Positions 1 to 7,096 of a stretch of 14,479 nucleotides of DNA are shown here, piece by piece; within the stretch, counting starts at the first letter, position 1; the number at the start of each line of letters is the position of its first letter. The stretch covers positions 1-14,479 of the forward strand of contig JANPYM010000028.1 of assembly GCA_025890175.1 (NCBI GenBank), read 5' to 3'. The position numbers and the translations under genes were made by a program. Source of the DNA: Ciborinia camelliae. Lineage: Eukaryota; Ascomycota; Leotiomycetes; Helotiales; Sclerotiniaceae. A model generated the notes under the pieces. The model was not told the origin of the DNA. It saw nothing but the letters and a program-made list of their open reading frames with translations, and ran no database searches.

Positions 1-557
1 AGGTTTTAAAAATTTATAAAATTTTATATTAAATAAAACATTATTATTTAAATAGCGATTAATAATATACCATCAATTATTTAAAAGATAATAAAAATTT
101 TATTTAAAAAACAATAAAAAGTCTTAAAGCCATTATTGACCTAGTTGATTCCTTACATTTTTTATCTTAACAGATATTAGAAAAAAGAAAAAGTTAACAA
201 AAATAATGATAATATAATTACGAAATTTATAGTAGTAATAATTAGGATTAAAAGCTTTAATAGTTAACCAAATCTTTAATAAATTTTTTTTTAATAATAT
301 TAATATTTTTGATAAAAATATTGATAATAAAGATAAAAATGAAAATAGTTTTAATAATAATTCGAAAATAAAGAAATTGAAAAAATTAATAAAAAATTAT
401 TATTTAGAAAAAAAAAAATAAATATAAAATTTAAAAAAATTAATTTAGATTTTTAAATTTAATTTTATATATTAATATAATAATATAAATATTAATTATA
501 TTCAAATATATAAAAAAAAAAAAATTAAAAATATAAAGTTCTTATAAAAGTAAAAAT
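1..557. other. Gene-free AT-rich subtelomeric sequence, left edge
   Basis: No credible open frame or RNA gene is visible. Most of the stretch is A/T, but 121-180 stands out with 17 G+C in 60 bases and no internal repetition, so it may be a relic of formerly unique sequence. From about 301 to 420 the + strand is purine-rich: nine G against one C, among A-runs. That is the opposite strand bias to the rest of the window to the right. A run of A's lies near 511-524. Confidence 0.6.
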
Positions 558-600
558 AATTATGCTTTATTTAATTTGTATATAAACAAAATCGAATATA
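558..600 (+). repeat. Dispersed copy of the 6-kb array monomer
   Basis: These 43 bases align without gaps to 5941-5983, the first monomer of the array at 5931-6590. There are six differences: five are G/A or C/T and one is C/A. Shared landmarks include CTTTATTTAA and TATATAAACAAAA. This copy keeps G where the array monomer has A (ATGC against ATAC) and reads ATCGAATATA where the array reads ATAAAATATA, so it looks less degraded. It lies 5.4 kb from the array and in the same orientation. Confidence 0.75.
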
Positions 601-960
601 GTATTATTATTTTGTTATTTATAAATATTATAATCAATTTTATTTATTATAAGATTCTTTTATATTTTAGAAATTAAATACTCTTTATTTATTTATTTAA
701 TCAAAATTTAATTTTAGGGTTATTTAGTTTTTCTATATAATTAATAAGTTTTTTATTTTACAACCTTTTTATTATATACAAATAAAATCGAATATAAGAT
801 TAATTATAATATAATAAATTTTATAATATCAAAATTAATAATAAAATTAATTTTTATATTTTATTTAAAATTAATTACAAGCTATAAGCAAGAGTTATAA
901 TTAATCAATCCAAATAGTTATATTTAAAGTTTATATATTATAAAAATAAAATATCAAAAA
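601..960. other. Gene-free AT-rich stretch
   Basis: No coding signal is seen. It contains a short partial repeat copy (773-796) and a lone TTAGGGTTA at 714-722, which is one and a half telomere units and one of only two places with a GGG run outside the chromosome terminus. Otherwise it is low-complexity A/T. Confidence 0.6.
773..796 (+). repeat. Partial dispersed copy of the 6-kb array monomer
   Basis: The bases TATATACAAATAAAATCG followed by AATATA match the 3' half of the array monomer, best at 6562-6585 (TATATACAAATAAAATCA followed by AATCTA), with two differences. The upstream ACAACCTTTTT at 760-770 is only loosely similar to the AACCTATATA of the array. Like the copy at 558-600 it keeps TCGA intact, whereas the array copies read TAAA or TCAA. 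Confidence 0.55.
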
Positions 961-1030
961 AAATTAAAAAATTAAAAAATTAAAATTTTTTTATTTTTTT
1001 TTAATTTTTATTATTTTTTTCAATTTTGTT
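961..1030. repeat. A-tract block facing T-tract block
   Basis: Repeated AATTAAAAA-type units run directly into T-rich AATTTTT-type units, making an imperfect inverted repeat of A/T only. Such a structure could extrude as a hairpin, but in sequence of this composition imperfect palindromes are expected by chance. Confidence 0.35.
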
Positions 1031-1038
1031 TATTTATT

Positions 1039-1185
1039 ATTTTTAAAATTTATATAATAAGCTTTATCTCCAATCTTTTGATGCTAGAAAAACAATTTGC
1101 TTCGTTATATTTCTCGAATCATTTTTCAAGGTATTTAGAATTTATAGTGTAGCTTATTTATCGAAGATTATTAGATACTTTATTT
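1039..1185. other. Higher-complexity island, possible decayed unique or coding relic
   Basis: This is one of the few stretches with near-normal sequence complexity. 1081-1140 holds 8 G and 8 C, and CpG occurs at three places from 1103 to 1163. On the + strand a frame is open from about 976 to the TAG at 1150, with an ATG at 1081 giving only 23 codons of mixed amino acids. On the - strand about 25 codons are open across 1067-1141. Neither is long enough to call a gene and no family is recognised. It could be a remnant of a gene or transposon that escaped complete decay. Confidence 0.3.
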
Positions 1186-1383
1186 AATAATATTGAAATT
1201 ATTTACAAAATTTTATTTTTTTAAAAATAAAATAAATAATAAAATAATAAATAAATAATTTATAATTTTTAAAAAAATAGAATTTTTAATTTTAATATAT
1301 TTAAATCTATTTATTTGTTTTACTTTTTTTAATTCTTTATTTTATTTTTCTATTTTTTATTATTTTCTTTTATTTTCTTTTTT

Positions 1384-1495
1384 AATTTTTTAATTTTTTA
1401 ATTTTTTAATTTTTTAATTTTTTAATTTTTTAATTTTTTAATTTTTTAATTTTTTACTTTTTTACTTTTTTACTTTTTTACTTTTTTACTTTTTG
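1384..1495 (+). repeat. 8-bp tandem array, AATTTTTT switching to ACTTTTTT
   Basis: An exact 8-bp register runs through the whole segment. AA dinucleotides fall every 8 bases from 1384 to 1448, then AC takes their place at 1456, 1464, 1472, 1480 and 1488. The array therefore has nine AATTTTTT units followed by five ACTTTTTT units, with no length change at the switch. The C-bearing block is homogeneous, which suggests it spread by local amplification of one variant unit. Confidence 0.9.
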
Positions 1496-1590
1496 AACTT
1501 TTGAATTTTTGATTTTTTTTTATTCCTTTTGTTTATTACTTATTATTTCTAAATTTTATTCAATTTATATTTTATTATATTTTTACCTTT

Positions 1591-1620
1591 CATTTTCATT
1601 TTCATTTTCATTTTCATTTT
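1591..1620 (+). repeat. (CATTTT)5 microsatellite
   Basis: Five perfect CATTTT units, followed by CTTTACTTTT. In one frame this reads alternating Phe-Ser, which explains the Phe/Ser run in the spurious open frame over this region. Confidence 0.9.
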
Positions 1621-2013
1621 CTTTACTTTTTTTATTTGTTTTTGAATTTATTTTCTTTAATTTTTCATTGTTAATAATTATTATTTTCGAAATTTATATA
1701 ATGTATATATAAATCATTTATATTTCCTTTTTTTTAACCTTTTTTATTAATTTATTTAATTAACTTTTAATTTAATTTTCTATTTTTTTTTATTTTTCAA
1801 TCTTTTTGATTTCTAAAGTTTATACAGTCTTTATTTATTTTAATTTTTAATCTTTTTTTCTTTTTATATTTTTCAAATTTATATAGTTTATATTTATTCT
1901 AATCTTTTATTTCTAATTTATTTTATTATTCTTTTCAATTTTCTTTTCATTTTTTCATTTATTATTTAGTTTTTCAATTTATTTATAAAAAGAATTTATA
2001 TATATATAATCTT

Positions 2014-2409
2014 ATTTTATTTATTTTATTTATTTATTTTATTTATTTTATTTATATTATTTATTTTATTTATATTATTTATATTATTTATATTATTTAT
2101 TTTATTTATTTTATTTATTTTATTTATTTTATTTATTTTATTTATTTTATTTATTTTATTTATTTTATCTATTTTATTTATTTTATTTATTTTATCTATT
2201 CTATTTATTTTATTTATTCTATTTATTCTATTTATTTTATTTATTCTATTTATTTTATTTATTCTATTTATTTTATTTATTCTATTTATTTTATTTATTC
2301 TATTTATTTTATTTATTCTATTTATTTTATTTATTCTATTTATTTTATTTATTCTATTTATTTTATTTATTTTATTTATTTTATTTATTTTATTTATTCT
2401 ATTTATTTA
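2014..2409 (+). repeat. 9-bp minisatellite (ATTTATTTT)n with an 18-bp higher-order zone
   Basis: About 44 units of 9 bp. The left part mixes ATTTATTTT and ATTTATATT, the middle is uniform ATTTATTTT, and the right part carries a C variant, ATTTATTCT. From 2228 to 2354 the C falls exactly every 18 bases (2228, 2246, 2264, 2282, 2300, 2318, 2336, 2354), so variant and plain units alternate strictly. The last C is at 2399, five units after 2354. Mechanism of growth is probably replication slippage or unequal exchange of a two-unit block. Confidence 0.92.
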
Positions 2410-2415
2410 AATTCA

Positions 2416-2449
2416 TAGATTTCGTAGATTTCGTAAATTCGTAAATTCG
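2416..2449 (+). repeat. CpG-bearing short repeat: TAGATTTCG x2, TAAATTCG x2
   Basis: Two 9-bp TAGATTTCG units (2416-2424, 2425-2433) are followed by two 8-bp TAAATTCG units (2434-2441, 2442-2449). Each ends in CG, giving four CpG in 34 bases, the densest CpG cluster seen outside normal-complexity sequence. The array starts directly after the 9-bp minisatellite ends. Confidence 0.85.
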
Positions 2450-3072
2450 TAAGTTTATATAATTATCTATAATTTTTGAACTACATACTGTAGAATTAAT
2501 TTGATAAATTTAAAATATAAAGTTTTTTAGACTATATTGTATAGAAAAATTATATATACAAAGATTACATAATATTCTTTAATCTATATATATTAAACCT
2601 TTAATTGTAATTGTAAATCGTTATTATCGTTTTTTTAAAATATAATACATTTTTATTTTATATAATTTTTAATTATATTCAATATTATATATTAAACTTT
2701 AATTAATTATTTTTATACTTTATTATTTTACAAAGTTTATTAAATGTTATTTTATATATTATTATTATCGATTTATATATAATATAAAAAAAGCTAACTT
2801 TATAATTTATTTATCAGTCTTTATTTTTTTATAATATTAATAAATATTAATAATGTTTTGATTTATTATAATATAATAAAATAAACTTTTATTACATTAT
2901 AATTTGTACAATTTTAATATATATTTATATAATTATATCAATAATATTATTTCATTTAATATTTTAAGTTTAATAATTTATATTCTCGAAATCTTTACTT
3001 TAAAGATTATAATATATATTATAATATTCTTAACGATTTCTTTTTAAATCTAATATTATTCTTCGATCATTT
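2450..3072. other. Gene-free AT-rich stretch between arrays
   Basis: No coding frame or RNA gene is seen. G and C are still roughly balanced around 2450-2580 and C begins to exceed G near 3000. The last 100 bases (about 2966-3070), with AGTTTAATAATTTATATTC and scattered CpG such as TCTCGAA and TTCGAT, look like poorly preserved relatives of the satellite that follows. Confidence 0.55.
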
Positions 3073-4545
3073 TCTTTTATAAATTTAATAATTTATAATC
3101 TATTTCCGATAATCTTATCTAAATCAAAAAATTATACTTTCAGTAATCCCTTTTTATAAACTTAATAATTTATAATTTATTTCCAATAATCCTTTTTTAT
3201 AAACTTAATAATTTATAATCTATTCCTAGTAATCTTTTTTTATAAACTTAATAATCTATAATCTATTCTCGATAATCTTTTTTTATAAATTCAAAAATCT
3301 ATAATCTATTCCCAATAATCTTCTTTATATCAAAAGATTATACTTTTGATAATTTTATTTAAATTAAAAGATTATATTTTCAATGATTTTTTCTTATAAA
3401 TTTAATAATTTATAATTTATTTTCAATAATCTTTTTTTATAAGTTTTTGGATTTATAATTTTAAAAAATATTTTTAATAATCCCTTAAATATATTAATAA
3501 TTATATTATATATAAATTAATTTATTGAAAAATGATTTTATAAATATAATTAATTATATATTATCAATTTAGAAATAAAAAATTGATAAGTATATAAATA
3601 AAATAAATTAAATTTTTTAAATTTAATAATTTATAATTTATTTTTAATAACTCCTTCTTATAAATCCAAAAATTTATAATTTATTTTTAATAACTTTTTT
3701 TAAATCGAAAAATTATATTTTTAATAATCTTTTTTTATAAATTTAATAATTTATAATCTATTTTTAATAATTCTTTTTTATAAGCCCAAAAATTTATAAT
3801 CTATTCCCAATAATTTTTTTTAAATCAAAAAATTATACTCTTAATAACTCCTCTTTATAAACTTAATAATTTATAATTTATTCTTAATAACCCTTTTTTA
3901 TAAATTTAATAATTTATAATTTATTTTTAATAATTCTTTTTTATAAATTTAATAATTTATAATTTATTCTTAATAACCTTTTTTTATAAATCTAAAAATC
4001 TATAATCTATTTCTAATAATTTTTTTTATATTAAAAAATTATATTTTTAATAATTTTTTTTTATAAACTTAATAATCTATAATCTACTCCTAATAACTTT
4101 TTTTTATAAACCTAAAAGCTTATAACCTATTTCCAATAACTTTTTTTATATTAAAAAATTATACTCTTAATAACCTTATTTAAATTGAAAAATTACACTC
4201 CCAATAATCCCTTTTTATAAATTTAATAATCTATAATCTATTTTTAATGATCCCTTCTTATAAACTTAATAATTTATAATCTATTTTCAGTAATCTTTTT
4301 TTATAGATTTAATAATTTATAATTTATTTCCAATAATCTTTTTTATATTAAAAAATCATATTTTTGATAATTTTATTTAAATTAAAAAATTATACTTCCA
4401 ATAATTTTTTTTTATAAACTTAATAATTTATAATTTACTTTCAATAACCCTTTTTTATAAATTTAATAATTTATAATTTATTTTTAATAACCCCTTTTTA
4501 TAAATTTAATAATTTATAATTTATTCTTAATAATCCCTTCTTATA
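3073..4545 (+). repeat. Composite satellite of exact 43-bp (L) and 34-bp (S) monomers
   Basis: Using the recurring (C/T)AATAA as anchor, thirty consecutive spacings are exactly 34 or 43 bp. From 3107 the order is S-LLLL-SS-L up to 3424. A 51-bp step to 3475 and a 170-bp gap follow (block copy 1). From 3645 the order is L-S-LL-S-LLLL-S-LL-SS-LLL-SS-LLL up to 4528, again followed by a 51-bp step to 4579. L units share a core like TTAATAATTTATAAT; S units instead carry AAATTAAAAAATTATAC. Monomers vary at many positions, nearly all C/T on the + strand, yet lengths never drift. No spacers, coding frames or transposon ends are seen. Satellite function is unknown. Confidence 0.93.
3441..3620 (+). 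repeat. 180-bp block, copy 1, inside the satellite
   Basis: This block aligns without a single gap to 4545-4724, at an offset of 1,104 bp. There are 16 differences in 180 bases: 15 transitions and one A/T transversion at 3597. Copy 1 keeps more G (AAGTTTTTGG against AAATTTTTAA in copy 2). It is followed by 43/34-bp monomers. The similarity extends left through about 3421. Confidence 0.92.
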
Positions 4546-4724
4546 AATTTTTAAATTTATAATCTTAAAAAATATTTTTAATAATTCCTTAAATATATCA
4601 ATAATTATATTATATATAAATTAATTTATCAGAAAATAATTTTATAAATATAATTAATTATATATTATTAATTTAAAAATAAAAAATTAATAAATATATA
4701 TATAAAATAAATTAAATTTTCTAA
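4545..4724 (+). repeat. 180-bp block, copy 2, closing the satellite
   Basis: Second copy of the block at 3441-3620, ungapped, with 15 transitions and one transversion. Similarity stops at about 4724, where copy 1 continues into satellite monomers but copy 2 runs into unrelated A/T sequence. The satellite therefore ends here, or its right flank has been replaced. The block carries no recognisable gene or transposon feature. Confidence 0.92.
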
Positions 4725-5170
4725 TAAATATAATTTTTTTTTATTAAATTTATATTTGCAAAAAATTTTTTTATAATAAATATTTATATTCTTATTTATT
4801 ATTATATTTTTTATTCTAAAAAATAATAATTAAAAATATTTAAATTTTAAAATTATCAATAATATTTTAAAATATAAATTATAATTTTTTAATCTTTTTT
4901 TTAAATTTTTTATTTATTATATTTCAATAAAAAATAAATTTATTTTAAACTTTTAATATATATAATATATAATAATTTTTTATTAAAATAAACAAATATA
5001 AAATATTTAAAAGGATTATTTTATTTATATTTTAATTAAAATTTTAATTATTTAAAATATAATATTGAAAATATAGTATTTTATAAAAAGCTTTATTAAT
5101 ATTATTAATTTTAATAATTTTTATTATTTAATATTTTAATATTAATTTAATTATAATTATTAAGTAATTA
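4725..5170. other. Gene-free AT-rich stretch
   Basis: Only A/T sequence with very rare G or C (for example AAAAGGATTA near 5010 and AAAAGCTTTA near 5088). No open frame, RNA gene or clear tandem order is seen. Confidence 0.6.
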
Positions 5171-5310
5171 ATATTTCAATATTATTTTTTTTAATAAGTA
5201 TTAAAAATAATTGGTATTTTGATATTATTTTTTTTAATAAATATTAAAAATAATCAATATTTTGATATTATTTTTTTTAATAAATATTAAAGATTTTAAA
5301 AAAAATTTTT
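5171..5310 (+). repeat. Three-copy 43-bp tandem repeat
   Basis: ATTATTTTTTTT recurs at 5181, 5224 and 5267, exactly 43 bp apart. Units also share TTAATAA(A/G)TATTAAA. The differences between units 1 and 2 are transitions: TTCAAT against TTTGAT, AAGTA against AAATA, ATTGG against ATCAA. The period equals that of the L monomer at 3.1-4.5 kb, but the sequence is only loosely similar, so a common origin is uncertain. Confidence 0.85.
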
Positions 5311-5391
5311 TAAGATTATTTAATAACGCATTTAATTTTTTTTTTTAAAATTAAATTAAACTTTTAAATTATTTTTATAATTATTTTTTAC

Positions 5392-5432
5392 AATTGATTA
5401 TCTTTGAAACGGGTAAGGGATATTAATTCCTA
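5392..5432 (+). other. G-containing island with GGGTAAGGG
   Basis: A short non-repetitive island in otherwise A/T sequence. It contains GAAACGGGTAAGGGATATTA, with GGG at 5411 and 5417. GGGTAAGGG differs by one base from the telomeric GGGTTAGGG. It may be an old interstitial telomere scrap or a relic of unique sequence; no gene or RNA family is recognised. Confidence 0.4.
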
Positions 5433-5930
5433 TATATTTTGAATAATATATTAAAAATTCTATTTTAAAAAACAAGTGTATCAATAATATTAGTTTTTTG
5501 TTTAATTATTTATTATAATATAAATACAATTATAAATTAAATTCCTAAACCTTTTTCCCAATTTTTATTTATACCTAAATAAAAAGAATTACAAAATTTA
5601 TAATTTAGATATTTTTATATAAATTTATTTATTTTATATTTTATATTTTGATTTAATCAAAAATTCTTTATTTTATTTTTTTTAATATTATTTTTTTTTA
5701 TAAATCTTATTCCCAATAAACTATATAAATAAAAATCTATATTTTTATTTTGTTTCAATTTTTTATTTTATTTTTAATATATTTTATAAATTAAAAGTTT
5801 TTTATTTTTAATTTTATTTTTTAAAGCTTTTTATTTTAATTTTAAATATTAATTAAAATTAATTATATCGTTTATTTATTAATCAAAGTTTATTAAATAA
5901 ATATAAAATAAAATTAAATTTTAATAATTG
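5433..5930. other. Gene-free AT-rich stretch
   Basis: No coding or RNA signal. A few C-rich bits (CCTAAACC and TTTTTCCCAATT near 5543-5562, TTATTCCCAATAA near 5708) hint at decayed repeat sequence similar to the TTCCCAATAAT of the satellite monomers, but no phase can be established. Confidence 0.5.
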
Positions 5931-6590
5931 TTTAATATAAAATTATACTTTATTTAACCTATATATAAACAAAATAAAATATATATTATATAATTTTATT
6001 AATATAAAATTATATTCTATTTAATCCATATACAAATAAAATAAAATATATATTATATAATAAAACTCTATTAATACAAAATCATACTTTATTTAATCCA
6101 TATACAAATAAAATAAAATATATACCATATAATTTTATTAATACAAAATTACACTCCATTTAATTTATATACAAATAAAATAATATACATATTATATAAC
6201 CATCTATTAAAACTTACTATTAATATAAAATTATATTTTATTTAATCTATATACAAATAAAATAAAATATAATCTTTATAATTAATAAAATAACAAAATT
6301 ATACTCAATTTAATTTATATATAAATAAAATAAAATATACATTATATAACCATCCATTAAAACTTATTATTAATATAAAATTATATTTTATTTAATCTAT
6401 ATATAAATAAAATAATATATATACTATATAACCACCCATTAAAACTTATTATTAATATAAAGTCATACCCTATTTAACCTATATACAAATAAAATAAAAT
6501 ATATATTATATAATTATTTATTGAAATTTATTATTAATATAAAGTCATGCTTTATTTGACCTATATACAAATAAAATCAAATCTAATTAT
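5931..6590 (+). repeat. Nine-unit tandem array, 67-82 bp monomers, first 531 bases without G
   Basis: Anchoring on ATTTAA/ATTTGA gives monomers at 5953, 6020, 6092, 6159, 6241, 6309, 6391, 6473 and 6555. Spacings are 67, 72, 67, 82, 68, 82, 82 and 82. The long class carries an extra CCATTAAAACTTATTATT-like segment. Common parts are TTTATTTAA, TATATACAAATAAAATA and AATATATATTATATAA. The differences are mostly C/T: TTTAACCTA, TTTAATCCA, TTTAATCTA, TTTAATTTA. The last two units regain G (AAAGTCATGC, TTTGACC). From 5931 to 6461 there is no G but about 50 C. Copies of the monomer also lie at 558-600 and 773-796. Confidence 0.93.
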
Positions 6591-7030
6591 TTTATTAAAA
6601 AACTTTATAATTCAAATTTTAAAAACAATAAATGGTTTTATTACAATACATATAAATATTTATAAATTTAATATTATAACTTTATACTATTTAATTATAT
6701 TTTTAAATTATTAAAATCTAATAAAATATATTTATTTTATTTTTATTATTATATTAAAAAAAAATTCAAATATAATAAAATAAATTTAAAACAATCTTTT
6801 TTTTATTATATTAAATTTAAACAAATTTAAAATAAATTAAAAACAAATTGAAAATATATATTATTTTTAAATTATATAAATAATCAAATTTTTATTAATA
6901 TTAATTTATTTAATTAATATTTTATATTCAAATAAAAAGATTTTGAAAACATTTTAAATTTTTTGTAATATTTATTATTTAAATCAAATTAATTAATTAA
7001 TTAAAAAAAAAAAAATTATTTAAAAATAAT
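6591..7030. other. Gene-free AT-rich stretch
   Basis: No open frame or RNA gene is seen. TAAATGGTTTTATTACAATAC near 6630-6650 is the only normal-looking piece. A run of AATT units followed by 13 A's lies at about 6988-7015. Confidence 0.55.
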
Positions 7031-7096
7031 AATTTTTAATTCAAATCGATTCGAAAAAATAGAAATTTTTAATTCAAATCAATTTAAAAAAATAAA
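7031..7096 (+). repeat. 33-bp tandem duplication
   Basis: 7031-7063 and 7064-7096 align without gaps. They differ at four positions, all transitions: TCGATTCG in the first unit reads TCAATTTA in the second, and ATAGA reads ATAAA. Both CpG sites of the first unit are lost in the second. Confidence 0.93.

Larger units (their letters stand above)
1320..2410 (+). repeat. 1.1-kb pyrimidine-rich low-complexity tract
   Basis: The + strand is dominated by T with scattered C and very little A or G over about 1.1 kb; the complementary strand is correspondingly purine-rich. It is a mosaic of short tandem arrays listed separately (8-bp at 1384-1495, CATTTT at 1591-1620, 9-bp at 2014-2409), joined by irregular T-rich sequence at 1621-2013. 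A 67-codon open frame at 1509-1712 lies inside it and is not regarded as a gene. Long polypyrimidine tracts can form triplex or nucleosome-poor DNA; that is known behaviour, not shown here. Confidence 0.75.

Noticed and set aside
1081..1152. Small gene starting at ATG 1081
   Set aside because: Only 23 codons before TAG, no recognised similarity, and no supporting promoter or splice pattern; kept only as part of a possible relic island.
1509..1712. 67-codon open frame on the + strand
   Set aside because: It is almost all Phe, Leu, Ile, Tyr and Ser, created by T-rich microsatellites including (CATTTT)5. There is no domain, and its length is unremarkable for a pyrimidine-rich tract in which stop codons (all need A) are rare.
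3073..4545. CRISPR-like array
   Set aside because: Monomers are directly adjacent with no unique spacers, they vary by transitions, and the window is a eukaryotic chromosome end.
5392..5432. Fragment of an rRNA or tRNA gene
   Set aside because: The short G-containing stretch does not fold into or match a stretch of rRNA or tRNA that I can recognise.
6001..6060. TpA over ApT excess as proof of RIP
   Set aside because: A hand count of this one line gave 16 TpA and 17 ApT, so the classical index is not raised here; transitions between repeat copies are the better evidence.
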